A stretch of DNA of 64,000 bases from Tipula vernalis (Eukaryota; Arthropoda; Insecta; Diptera; Tipulidae): positions 54,312,333-54,376,332 of the forward strand of contig OY282560.1 of assembly GCA_958295665.1 (NCBI GenBank), written 5' to 3'. The stretch's first letter is position 1, and each line of letters begins with the position of its first letter. The position numbers and the translations under genes were made by a program. The notes under the pieces were generated by a model, which was not told the origin of the DNA, ran no database searches, and saw only the letters and a list, made by a program, of their open reading frames with translations. Below, piece after piece: positions 1 to 12,232 of this stretch.

Positions 1-24
1 AGCAATTACAGGTCCCGAAACCTA

Positions 25-40
25 TTGATAGAGGTATCAA
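25..40. repeat. Inverted repeat in reference monomer, 6-bp arms
   Basis: TTGATA at 25-30 and TATCAA at 35-40 are perfect reverse complements around a 4-base spacer (gagg). The element is present in nearly every monomer. The sub-family reading ttgttagagg (for example about 45911, 48660, 50215, 58670, 60918 and 63503) breaks one arm. Confidence 0.9.
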
Positions 41-87
41 CCATCGAAATCGGAGCATTTTAGATTTTTGCCGCTAAAAACTTGTGG

Positions 88-95
88 GCTATAGC
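88..95. repeat. 8-bp perfect palindrome GCTATAGC
   Basis: GCTATAGC reads the same on both strands and sits in the well-conserved stretch gtgggctatagcacag. Flanking tgt and aca can extend the symmetry imperfectly. It is deleted in the monomer at 62966 and altered in a few others (gctatacc at about 45118). Confidence 0.9.
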
Positions 96-105
96 ACAGT
101 TGATT

Positions 106-120
106 TTCAATAAAATTGAA
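106..120. repeat. Inverted repeat in reference monomer, 6-bp arms, 3-base spacer
   Basis: TTCAAT at 106-111 and ATTGAA at 115-120 are reverse complements around aaa. The element also contains the poly(A)-signal hexamer AATAAA at 109-114 on the plus strand. At about 19590 a change falls in the spacer (aaa to aat) and leaves both arms intact. Confidence 0.88.
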
Positions 121-122
121 TT

Positions 123-141
123 TTCTAAGAAATGTTTAGAA
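123..141. repeat. Inverted repeat in reference monomer, 6-bp arms, 7-base spacer
   Basis: TTCTAA at 123-128 and TTAGAA at 136-141 are reverse complements. The same stretch holds the direct repeat agaaat ... agaaat, which explains the 10-bp deletion in the monomer at 47956. Confidence 0.88.
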
Positions 142-163
142 ATAATCGAGCAATCAAAATGAA

Positions 164-179
164 AATTGTCACAGCAATT
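164..179. repeat. Inverted repeat across the chosen unit boundary, 5-bp arms
   Basis: AATTG at 164-168 and CAATT at 175-179 pair around tcacag. The element spans the arbitrary junction between units and recurs at each junction. Rare changes affect the spacer (gtcgcagc before 4136, 7065, 10339 and 12924). Confidence 0.85.
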
Positions 180-345
180 ACAGGTCCCGAAACCTATTGA
201 TAGAGGTATCAACCATCGAAATCGGAGCATTTTAGATTTTTGCCGCACAAATACTTGTGGGCTATAGCACAGTTGATTTTCAATAAAATTGAATTTTCTA
301 AGAAATGTTTAGAAATAATCGAGCAATCAAAATGAAAATTGTCAC
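173..345 (+). repeat. Example monomer, 173-bp class
   Basis: This monomer is one base longer than its predecessor because gccgctaaa is replaced by gccgcacaaa. It also carries the rare cacaaatac variant, which marks the long higher-order repeat and recurs in the monomers starting at 3445, 6374, 9648 and 12233. By length arithmetic about 30% of monomers in the first 15.7 kb are 173 bp long, against roughly 60% in the rest. Confidence 0.93.
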
Positions 346-1209
346 AGCAATTACAGGTCCCGAAACCTATTGATAGAGGTATCAACCATCGTAGTCGGAG
401 CATTTTAGATTTTTGCCGCCCAAAAACTTGTGGGCTATAGCACAGTTAATTTTCAATAAAATTGAATATTCTAAGAAATGTTTAGAAATAATCGAGCAAT
501 CAAAATGAAAATTGTCACAGCAATTACAAATCCCGAAACCTATTGATAGAGGTATCAACCATCGAAATCGAAGCATTTTAGATTTTTGCCGCACAAAAAC
601 TTGTGGGCTATAGCACAGTTAATTTTCAATAAAATTGAATTTTCTAAGAAATGTTTAGAAATAATCGAGCAATCAAAATGAAAATTGTCACAGCAATTAC
701 AGGTCCCGAAACCTATTGATAGAGGTATCAACCATCGAAATCGGAGCATTTTAGATTTTTGCCGCTAAAAACTTGTGGGCTATAGCACAGTTGATTTTCA
801 ATAAAATTGAATTTTCTAAGAAATGTTTAGAAATAATCGAGCAATCAAAATGAAAATTGTCACAGCAATTACAGGTCCCGAAACCTATTGATAGAGGTAT
901 CAACCATCGTAGTCGGAGCATTTTAGATTTTTGCCGCCCAAAAACTTGTGGGCTATAGCACAGTTAATTTTCAATAAAATTGAATATTCTAAGAAATGTT
1001 TAGAAATAATCGAGCAATCAAAATGAAAATTGTCACAGCAATTACAAATCCCGAAACCTATTGATAGAGGTATCAACCATCGAAATCGAAGCATTTTAGA
1101 TTTTTGCCGCACAAAAACTTGTGGGCTATAGCACAGTTAATTTTCAATAAAATTGAATTTTCTAAGAAATGTTTAGAAATAATCGAGCAATCAAAATGAA
1201 AATTGTCAC

Positions 1210-1723
1210 AGCAATTACAGGTCCCGAAACCTATTGATAGAGGTATCAACCATCGAAATCGGAGCATTTTAGATTTTTGCCGCTAAAAACTTGTGGGCTA
1301 TAGCGAGTTGATTTTCAATAAAATTGAATTTTCTAAGAAATGTTTAGAAATAATCGAGCAATCAAAATGAAAATTGTCACAGCAATTACAGGTCCCGAAA
1401 CCTATTGATAGAGGTATCAACCATCGAAATCGGAGCATTTTAGATTTTTGCCGCTAAAAACTTGTGGGCTATAGCACAGTTGATTTTCAATAAAATTGAA
1501 TTTTCTAAGAAATGTTTAGAAATAATCGAGCAATCAAAATGAAAATTGTCACAGCAATTACAGGTCCCGAAACCTATTGATAGAGGTATCAACCATCGAA
1601 ATCGGAGCATTTTAGATTTTTGCCGCTAAAAACTTGTGGGCTATAGCGAGTTGATTTTCAATAAAATTGAATTTTCTAAGAAATGTTTAGAAATAATCGA
1701 GCAATCAAAATGAAAATTGTCAC
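1210..1723 (+). repeat. Local dimer duplication marked by a 171-bp monomer
   Basis: Monomers 1210-1380 and 1553-1723 are each 171 bp because the usual tagcacagttg reads tagcgagttg (at 1302 and 1644). A normal 172-bp monomer lies between them. The shared rare change at a spacing of 343 bp (171+172) indicates that a two-monomer segment was recently duplicated. I did not see this variant elsewhere in the window. Confidence 0.85.
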
Positions 1724-3444
1724 AGCAATTACAGGTCCCGAAACCTATTGATAGAGGTATCAACCATCGAAATCGGAGCATTTTAGATTTTTGCCGCTAA
1801 AAACTTGTCGGCTATAGCACAGTTGATTTTCAATAAAATTGAATTTTCTAAGAAATATTTAGAAATAATCGAGCAATCAAAATGAAAATTGTCACAGCAA
1901 TTACAGGTCCCGAAACCTATTGATAGAGGTATCAACCATCGAAATCGGAGCATTTTAGATTTTAGCCGCTAAAAACTTGTGGGCTATAGCACAGTTGATT
2001 TTCAATAAAATTGAATTTTCTAAGAAATGTTTAGAAATAATCGAGCAATCAAAATGAAAATTGTCACAGCAATTACAGGTCCCGAAACCTATTGATAGAG
2101 GTATCAACCATCGAAATCGGAGCATTTTAGATTTTTGCCGCTAAAAACTTGTGGGCTATAGCACAGTTGATTTTCAATAAAATTGAATTTTCTAAGAAAT
2201 GTTTAGAAATAATCGAGCAATCAAAATGAAAATTGTCACAGCAATTACAAATCCCGAAACCTATTGATAGAGGTATCAACCATCGAAATCGAAGCATTTT
2301 AGATTTTTGCCGCACAAAAACTTGTGGGCTATAGCACAGTTAATTTTCAATAAAATTGAATTTTCTAAGAAATGTTTAGAAATAATCGAGCAATCAAAAT
2401 GAAAATTGTCACAGCAATTACAGGTCCCGAAACCTATTGATAGAGGTATCAACCATCGAAATCGGAGCATTTTAGATTTTTGCCGCTAAAAACTTGTGGG
2501 CTATAGCACAGTTGATTTTCAATAAAATTGAATTTTCTAAGAAATGTTTAGAAATAATCGAGCAATCAAAATGAAAATTGTCACAGCAATTACAGGTCCC
2601 GAAACCTATTGATAGAGGTATCAACCATCGAAATCGGAGCATTTTAGATTTTTGCCGCTAAAAACTTGTGGGCTATAGCACAGTTGATTTTCAATAAAAT
2701 TGAATTTTCTAAGAAATGTTTAGAAATAATCGAGCAATCAAAATGAAAATTGTCACAGCAATTACAGGTCCCGAAACCTATTGATAGAGGTATCAACCAT
2801 CGAAATCGGAGCATTTTAGATTTTTGCCGCTAAAAACTTGTGGGCTATAGCACAGTTGATTTTCAATAAAATTGAATTTTCTATGAAATGTTTAGAAATA
2901 ATCGAGCAATCAAAATGAAAATTGTCACAGCAATTACAGGTCCCGAAACCTATTGATAGAGGTATCAACCATCGAAATCGGAGCATTTTAGATTTTTGCC
3001 GCTAAAAACTTGTGGGCTATAGCACAGTTGATTTTCAATAAAATTGAATTTTCTAAGAAATGTTTAGAAATAATCGAGCAATCAAAATGAAAATTGTCAC
3101 AGCAATTACAGGTCCCGAAACCTATTGATAGAGGTATCAACCATCGAAATCGGAGCATTTTAGATTTTTGCCGCTAAAAACTTGTGGGCTATAGCACAGT
3201 TGATTTTCAATAAAATTGAATTTTCTAAGAAATGTTTAGAAATAATCGAGCAATCAAAATGAAAATTGTCACAGCAATTACAGGTCCCGAAACCTATTGA
3301 TAGAGGTATCAACCATCGAAATCGGAGCATTTTAGATTTTTGCCGGTAAAAACTTGTGGGCTATAGCACAGTTGATTTTCAATAAAATTGAATTTTCTAA
3401 GAAATGTTTAGAAATAATCGAGCAATCAAAATGAAAATTGTCAC

Positions 3445-6373
3445 AGCAATTACAGGTCCCGAAACCTATTGATAGAGGTATCAACCATCGAAATCGGAGC
3501 ATTTTAGATTTTTGCCGCACAAATACTTGTGGGCTATAGCACAGTTGATTTTCAATAAAATTGAATTTTCTAAGAAATGTTTAGAAATAATCGAGCAATC
3601 AAAATGAAAATTGTCACAGCAATTACAGGTCCCGAAACCTATTGATAGAGGTATCAACCATCGAAATCGGAGCATTTTAGATTTTTGCCGCTAAAAACTT
3701 GTGGGCTATAGCACAGTTGATTTTCAATAAAATTGAATTTTCTAAGAAATGTTTAGAAATAATCGAGCAATCAAAATGAAAATTGTCACAGCAATTACAA
3801 ATCCCGAAACCTATTGATAGAGGTATCAACCATCGTAGTCGGAGCATTTTAGATTTTTGCCGCACAAAAACTTGTGGGCTATAGCACAGTTAATTTTCAA
3901 TAAAATTGAATATTCTAAGAAATGTTTAGAAATAATCGAGCAATCAAAATGAAAATTGTCACAGCAATTACAAATCCCGAAACCTATTGATAGAGGTATC
4001 AACCATCGAAATCGAAGCATTTTAGATTTATGCCGCACAAAAACTTGTGGGCTATAGCACAGTTTATTTTCAATAAAATTGAATTTTCTAAGAAATGTTT
4101 AGAAATAATCGAGCAATCAAAATGAAAATTGTCGCAGCAATTACAGGTCCCGAAACCTATTGATAGAGGTATCAACCATCAAAATCGGAGCATTTTAGAT
4201 TTTTGCCGCTAAAAACTTGTGGGCTATAGCACAGTTGATTTTCAATAAAATTGAATTTTCTAAGAAATGTTTAGAAATAATCGAGCAATCAAAATGAAAA
4301 TTGTCACAGCAATTACAGGTCCCGAAACCTATTGATAGAGGTATCAACCATCGTAATCGGAGCATTTTAGATTTTTGCCGCTAAAAACTTGTGGGCTATA
4401 GCACAGTTGATTTTCAATAAAATTGAATTTTCTAAGAAATGTTTAGAAATAATCGAGCAATCAAAATGAAAATTGTCACAGCAATTACAGGTCCCGAAAC
4501 CTATTGATAGAGGTATCAACCATCGAAATCGGAGCATTTTAGATTTTTACCGCACAAAAACTTGTGGGCTATAGCACAGTTGATTTTCAATAAAATTGAA
4601 TTTTCTAAGAAATGTTTAGAAATAATCGAGCAATCAAAATGAAAATTGTCACAGCAATTACAGGTCCCGAAACCTATTGATAGAGGTATCAACCATCGAA
4701 ATCGAAGCATTTTAGATTTTTGCCGCTAAAAACTTGTGGGCTATAGCACAGTTGATTTTCAATAAAATTGAATTTTCTAAGAAATGTTTAGAAATAATCG
4801 AGCAATCAAAATGAAAATTGTCACAGCAATTACAGGTCCCGAAACCTATTGATAGAGGTATCAACCATCGAAATCGGAGCATTTTAGATTTTTGCCGCTA
4901 AAAACTTGTGGGCTATAGCACAGTTGATTTTCAATAAAATTGAATTTTCTAAGAAATGTTTAGAAATAATCGAGCAATCAAAATGAAAATTGTCACAGCA
5001 ATTACAGGTCCCGAAACCTATTGATAGAGGTATCAACCATCGAAATCGGAGCATTTTAGATTTTTGCCGCTAAAAACTTGTGGGCTATAGCACAGTTGAT
5101 TTTCAATAAAATTGAATTTTCTAAGAAATGTTTAGAAATAATCGAGCAATCAAAATGAAAATTGTCACAGCAATTACAGGTCCCGAAACCTATTGATAGA
5201 GGTATCAACCATCGAAATCGGAGCATTTTAGATTTTTGCCGCTAAAAACTTGTGGGCTATAGCACAGTTGATTTTCAATAAAATTGAATTTTCTAAGAAA
5301 TGTTTAGAAATAATCGAGCAATCAAAATGAAAATTGTCACAGCAATTACAGGTCCCGAAACCTATTGATAGAGGTATCAACCATCGAAATCGAAGCATTT
5401 TAGATTTTTGCCGCACAAAAACTTGTGGGCTATAGCACAGTTAATTTTCAATAAAATTGAATTTTCTAAGAAATGTTTAGAAATAATCGAGCAATCAAAA
5501 TGAAAATTGTCACAGCAATTACAGGTCCCGAAACCTATTGATAGAGGTATCAACCATCGTAATCGGAGCATTTTAGATTTTTGCCGCTAAAAACTTGTGG
5601 GCTATAGCACAGTTGATTTTCAATAAAATTGAATTTTCTAAGAAATGTTTAGAAATAATCGAGCAATCAAAATGAAAATTGTCACAGCAATTACAGGTCC
5701 CGAAACCTATTGATAGAGGTATCAACCATCGAAATCGGAGCATTTTAGATTTTTGCCGCTAAAAACTTGTGGGCTATAGCACAGTTGATTTTCAATAAAA
5801 TTGAATTTTCTATGAAATGTTTAGAAATAATCGAGCAATCAAAATGAAAATTGTCACAGCAATTACAGGTCCCGAAACCTATTGATAGAGGTATCAACCA
5901 TCGAAATCGGAGCATTTTAGATTTTTGCCGCTAAAAACTTGTGGGCTATAGCACAGTTGATTTTCAATAAAATTGAATTTTCTAAGAAATGTTTAGAAAT
6001 AATCGAGCAATCAAAATGAAAATTGTCACAGCAATTACAGGTCCCGAAACCTATTGATAGAGGTATCAACCATCGAAATCGGAGCATTTTAGATTTTTGC
6101 CGCTAAAAACTTGTGGGCTATAGCACAGTTGATTTTCAATAAAATTGAATTTTCTAAGAAATGTTTAGAAATAATCGAGCAATCAAAATGAAAATTGTCA
6201 CAGCAATTACAGGTCCCGAAACCTATTGATAGAGGTATCAACCATCGAAATCGGAGCATTTTAGATTTTTGCCGCTAAAAACTTGTGGGCTATAGCACAG
6301 TTGATTTTCAATAAAATTGAATTTTCTAAGAAATGTTTAGAAATAATCGAGCAATCAAAATGAAAATTGTCAC
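3445..6373 (+). repeat. Long higher-order repeat, 17-monomer copy (2929 bp)
   Basis: This copy starts at the cacaaatac monomer. It continues with a ggtccc 172-bp monomer (3618), an aatccc/catcgtagtcgg/gaatattc monomer (3790), a monomer with gatttatgcc and gtttatttt (3963), a catcaaaatcgg monomer preceded by gtcgc (4136) and a catcgtaatcgg monomer (4308). The same ordered markers recur at 6374, 9648 and 12233. The rare gatttatgcc marker (its g at 4025, 6954, 10228 and 12813) gives exact spacings of 2929, 3274 and 2585 bp. Confidence 0.9.
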
Positions 6374-9300
6374 AGCAATTACAGGTCCCGAAACCTATTG
6401 ATAGAGGTATCAACCATCGAAATCGGAGCATTTTAGATTTTTGCCGCACAAATACTTGTGGGCTATAGCACAGTTGATTTTCAATAAAATTGAATTTTCT
6501 AAGAAATGTTTAGAAATAATCGAGCAATCAAAATGAAAATTGTCACAGCAATTACAGGTCCCGAAACCTATTGATAGAGGTATCAACCATCGAAATCGGA
6601 GCATTTTAGATTTTTGCCGCTAAAAACTTGTGGGCTATAGCACAGTTGATTTTCAATAAAATTGAATTTTCTAAGAAATGTTTAGAAATAATCGAGCAAT
6701 CAAAATGAAAATTGTCACAGCAATTACAAATCCCGAAACCTATTGATAGAGGTATCAACCATCGTAGTCGGAGCATTTTAGATTTTTGCCGCACAAAAAC
6801 TTGTGGGCTATAGCACAGTTAATTTTCAATAAAATTGAATATTCTAAGAAATGTTTAGAAATAATCGAGCAATCAAAATGAAAATTGTCACAGCAATTAC
6901 AAATCCCGAAACCTATTGATAGAGGTATCAACCATCGAAATCGAAGCATTTTAGATTTATGCCGCACAAAAACTTGTGGGCTATAGCACAGTTTATTTTC
7001 AATAAAATTGAATTTTCTAAGAAATGTTTAGAAATAATCGAGCAATCAAAATGAAAATTGTCGCAGCAATTACAGGTCCCGAAACCTATTGATAGAGGTA
7101 TCAACCATCAAAATCGGAGCATTTTAGATTTTTGCCGCTAAAAACTTGTGGGCTATAGCACAGTTGATTTTCAATAAAATTGAATTTTCTAAGAAATGTT
7201 TAGAAATAATCGAGCAATCAAAATGAAAATTGTCACAGCAATTACAGGTCCCGAAACCTATTGATAGAGGTATCAACCATCGTAATCGGAGCATTTTAGA
7301 TTTTTGCCGCTAAAAACTTGTGGGCTATAGCACAGTTGATTTTCAATAAAATTGAATTTTCTAAGAAATGTTTAGAAATAATCGAGCAATCAAAATGAAA
7401 ATTGTCACAGCAATTACAGGTCCCGAAACCTATTGATAGAGGTATCAACCATCGAAATCGGAGCATTTTAGATTTTTGCCGCACAAAAACTTGTGGGCTA
7501 TAGCACAGTTGATTTTCAATAAAATTGAATTTTCTAAGAAATGTTTAGAAATAATCGAGCAATCAAAATGAAAATTGTCACAGCAATTACAGGTCCCGAA
7601 ACCTATTGATAGAGGTATCAACCATCGAAATCGGAGCATTTTAGATTTTTGCCGCTAAAAACTTGTGGGCTATAGCACAGTTGATTTTCAATAAAATTGA
7701 ATTTTCTAAGAAATGTTTAGAAATAATCGAGCAATCAAAATGAAAATTGTCACAGCAATTACAAATCCCGAAACCTATTGATAGAGGTATCAACCATCGA
7801 AATCGAAGCATTTTAGATTTTTGCCGCACAAAAACTTGTGGGCTATAGCACAGTTAATTTTCAATAAAATTGAATTTTCTAAGAAATGTTTAGAAATAAT
7901 CGAGCAATCAAAATGAAAATTGTCACAGCAATTACAGGTCCCGAAACCTATTGATAGAGGTATCAACCATCGAAATCGGAGCATTTTAGATTTTTGCCGC
8001 TAAAAACTTGTGGGCTATAGCACAGTTGATTTTCAATAAAATTGAATTTTCTAAGAAATGTTTAGAAATAATTGAGCAATCAAAATGAAAATTGTCACAG
8101 CAATTACAGGTCCCGAAACCTATTGATAGAGGTATCAACCATCGAAATCGGAGCATTTTAGATTTTTGCCGCTAAAAACTTGTGGGCTATAGCACAGTTG
8201 ATTTTCAATAAAATTGAATTTTCTAAGAAATGTTTAGAAATAATCGAGCAATCAAAATGAAAATTGTCACAGCAATTACAGGTCCCGAAACCTATTGATA
8301 GAGGTATCAACCATCGAAATCGGAGCATTTTAGATTTTTGCCGCTAAAAACTTGTGGGCTATAGCACAGTTGATTTTCAATAAAATTGAATTTTCTAAGA
8401 AATGTTTAGAAATAATCGAGCAATCAAAATGAAAATTGTCACAGCAATTACAGGTCCCGAAACCTATTGATAGAGGTATCAACCATCGAAATCGAAGCAT
8501 TTTAGATTTTTGCCGCACAAAAACTTGTGGGCTATAGCACAGTTAATTTTCAATAAAATTGAATTTTCTAAGAAATGTTTAGAAATAATCGAGCAATCAA
8601 AATGAAAATTGTCACAGCAATTACAGGTCCCGAAACCTATTGATAGAGGTATCAACCATCGAAATCGGAGCATTTTAGATTTTTGCCGCTAAAAACTTGT
8701 GGGCTATAGCACAGTTGATTTTCAATAAAATTGAATTTTCTAAGAAATGTTTAGAAATAATCGAGCAATCAAAATGAAAATTGTCACAGCAATTACATGT
8801 CCCGAAACCTATTGATAGAGGTATCAACCATCGAAATCGGAGCATTTTAGATTTTTGCCGCTAAAAACTTGTGGGCTATAGCACAGTTGATTTTCAATAA
8901 AATTGAATTTTCTAAGAAATGTTTAGAAATAATCGAGCAATCAAAATGAAAATTGTCACAGCAATTACAGGTCCCGAAAGCTATTGATAGAGGTATCAAC
9001 CATCGAAATCGGAGCATTTTAGATTTTTGCCGCTAAAAACTTGTGGGCTATAGCACAGTTGATTTTCAATAAAATTGAATTTTCTAAGAAATGTTTAGAA
9101 ATAATCGAGCAATCAAAATGAAAATTGTCACAGCAATTACAGGTCCCGAAACCTATTGATAGAGGTATCAACCATCGAAATCGGAGCATTTTAGATTTTT
9201 GCCGCTAAAAACTTGTGGGCTATAGCACAGTTGATTTTCAATAAAATTGAATTTTCTAAGAAATGTTTAGAAATAATCGAGCAATCAAAATGAAAATTGT

Positions 9301-9647
9301 CACAGCAATTACAGGTCCCGAAACCTATTGATAGAGGTATCAACCATCGAAATCGGAGCATTTTAGATTTTTGCCGCTAAAAACTTGTGGGCTATAGCAC
9401 AGTTGATTTTCAATAAAATTGAATTTTCTAAGAAATGTTTAGAAATAATCGAGCAATCAAAATGAAAATTGTCACAGCAATTACAGGTCCCGAAACCTAT
9501 TGATAGAGGTATCAACCATCGAAATCGGAGCATTTTAGATTTTTGCCGCTAAAAACTTGTGGGCTATAGCACAGTTGATTTTCAATAAAATTGAATTTTC
9601 TAAGAAATGTTTAGAAATAATCGAGCAATCAAAATGAAAATTGTCAC
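6374..9647 (+). repeat. Long higher-order repeat, 19-monomer copy (3274 bp)
   Basis: This copy has the same ordered marker monomers as the one at 3445, but is two monomers longer before the next cacaaatac unit at 9648. Up to about 1.4 kb from its start the variant order matches the copy at 12233. After that the two fall out of step by exactly one monomer. That fits gain or loss of whole units by unequal exchange. Confidence 0.9.
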
Positions 9648-12232
9648 AGCAATTACAGGTCCCGAAACCTATTGATAGAGGTATCAACCATCGAAATCGG
9701 AGCATTTTAGATTTTTGCCGCACAAATACTTGTGGGCTATAGCACAGTTGATTTTCAATAAAATTGAATTTTCTAAGAAATGTTTAGAAATAATCGAGCA
9801 ATCAAAATGAAAATTGTCACAGCAATTACAGGTCCCGAAACCTATTGATAGAGGTATCAACCATCGAAATCGGAGCATTTTGGATTTTTGCCGCTAAAAA
9901 CTTGTGGGCTATAGCACAGTTGATTTTCAATAAAATTGAATTTTCTAAGAAATGTTTAGAAATAATCGAGCAATCAAAATGAAAATTGTCACAGCAATTA
10001 CAAATCCCGAAACCTATTGATAGAGGTATCAACCATCGTAGTCGGAGCATTTTAGATTTTTGCCGCACAAAAACTTGTGGGCTATAGCACAGTTAATTTT
10101 CAATAAAATTGAATATTCTAAGAAATGTTTAGAAATAATCGAGCAATCAAAATGAAAATTGTCACAGCAATTACAAATCCCGAAACCTATTGATAGAGGT
10201 ATCAACCATCGAAATCGAAGCATTTTAGATTTATGCCGCACAAAAACTTGTGGGCTATAGCACAGTTTATTTTCAATAAAATTGAATTTTCTAAGAAATG
10301 TTTAGAAATAATCGAGCAATCAAAATGAAAATTGTCGCAGCAATTACAGGTCCCGAAACCTATTGATAGAGGTATCAACCATCAAAATCGGAGCATTTTA
10401 GATTTTTGCCGCTAAAAACTTGTGGGCTATAGCACAGTTGATTTTCAATAAAATTGAATTTTCTAAGAAATGTTTAGAAATAATCGAGCAATCAAAATGA
10501 AAATTGTCACAGCAATTACAGGTCCCGAAACCTATTGATAGAGGTATCAACCATCGTAATCGGAGCATTTTAGATTTTTGCCGCTAAAAACTTGTGGGCT
10601 ATAGCACAGTTGATTTTCAATAAAATTGAATTTTCTAAGAAATGTTTAGAAATAATCGAGCAATCAAAATGAAAATTGTCACAGCAATTACAGGTCCCGA
10701 AACCTATTGATAGAGGTATCAACCATCGAAATCGGAGCATTTTAGATTTTTGCCGCACAAAAACTTGTGGGCTATAGCACAGTTGATTTTCAATAAAATT
10801 GAATTTTCTAAGAAATGTTTAGAAATAATCGAGCAATCAAAATGAAAATTGTCACAGCAATTACAGGTCCCGAAACCTATTGATAGAGGTATCAACCATC
10901 GAAATCGGAGCATTTTAGATTTTTGCCGCTAAAAACTTGTGGGCTATAGCACAGTTGATTTTCAATAAAATTGAATTTTCTAAGAAATGTTTAGAAATAA
11001 TCGAGCAATCAAAATGAAAATTGTCACAGCAATTACAAATCCCGAAACCTATTGATAGAGGTATCAACCATCGAAATCGAAGCATTTTAGATTTTTGCCG
11101 CTAAAAACTTGTGGGCTATAGCACAGTTGATTTTCAATAAAATTGAATTTTCTAAGAAATGTTTAGAAATAATCGAGCAATCAAAATGAAAATTGTCACA
11201 GCAATTACAGGTCCCGAAACCTATTGATAGAGGTATCAACCATCGAAATCGGAGCATTTTAGATTTTTGCCGCTAAAAACTTGTGGGCTATAGCACAGTT
11301 GATTTTCAATAAAATTGAATTTTCTAAGAAATGTTTAGAAATAATCGAGCAATCAAAATGAAAATTGTCACAGCAATTACAGGTCCCGAAACCTATTGAT
11401 AGAGGTATCAACCATCGAAATCGAAGCATTTTAGATTTTTGCCGCACAAAAACTTGTGGGCTATAGCACAGTTAATTTTCAATAAAATTGAATTTTCTAA
11501 GAAATGTTTAGAAATAATCGAGCAATCAAAATGAAAATTGTCACAGCAATTACAGGTCCCGAAACCTATTGATAGAGGTATCAACCATCGAAATCGGAGC
11601 ATTTTAGATTTTTGCCGCTAAAAACTTGTGGGCTATAGCACAGTTGATTTTCAATAAAATTGAATTTTCTATGAAATGTTTAGAAATAATCGAGCAATCA
11701 AAATGAAAATTGTCACAGCAATTACAGGTCCCGAAACCTATTGATAGAGGTATCAACCATCGAAATCGGAGCATTTTAGATTTTTGCCGCTAAAAACTTG
11801 TGGGCTATAGCACAGTTGATTTTCAATAAAATTGAATTTTCTAAGAAATGTTTAGAAATAATCGAGCAATCAAAATGAAAATTGTCACAGCAATTACAGG
11901 TCCCGAAACCTATTGATAGAGGTATCAACCATCGAAATCGGAGCATTTTAGATTTTTGCCGCTAAAAACTTGTGGGCTATAGCACAGTTGATTTTCAATA
12001 AAATTGAATTTTCTAAGAAATGTTTAGAAATAATCGAGCAATCAAAATGAAAATTGTCACAGCAATTACAGGTCCCGAAACCTATTGATAGAGGTATCAA
12101 CCATCGAAATCGGAGCATTTTAGATTTTTGCCGCTAAAAACTTGTGGGCTATAGCACAGTTGATTTTCAATAAAATTGAATTTTCTAAGAAATGTTTAGA
12201 AATAATCGAGCAATCAAAATGAAAATTGTCAC
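9648..12232 (+). repeat. Long higher-order repeat, 15-monomer copy (2585 bp)
   Basis: This is the shortest copy, with the same leading marker set (cacaaatac, catcgtagtcgg, gatttatgcc, catcaaaatcgg, catcgtaatcgg). One private change, ttttagat to ttttggat at 9882, removes a minus-strand stop and makes a chance open frame longer than its neighbours. Compared with its neighbours the copy lacks whole monomers in its second half. Confidence 0.88.

Larger units (their letters stand above)
1..172 (+). repeat. Reference monomer, 172-bp class
   Basis: This first monomer is taken as the reference for position numbers. It carries ggtccc at 11-16, catcgaaatcgg around 42-53, gccgctaaaaac around 70-81, gttgatttt around 99-107 and gaattttc around 118-125. 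By count it has 57 G or C in 172 bases. It holds five CpG dinucleotides, about what its base composition predicts, so CpG is not depleted. This class dominates the first 15.7 kb and remains interspersed to the end of the window. Confidence 0.95.

Noticed and set aside
123..141. Rho-independent terminators or riboswitches at the hairpins
   Set aside because: The arms are short and AT-rich, no gene lies upstream, and the elements occur about 371 times as part of the satellite.
9826..10068. An 80-residue minus-strand frame, the longest in the window
   Set aside because: It is longer only because a single a-to-g change at 9882 removes the usual minus-strand stop. The neighbouring HOR copies lack it.
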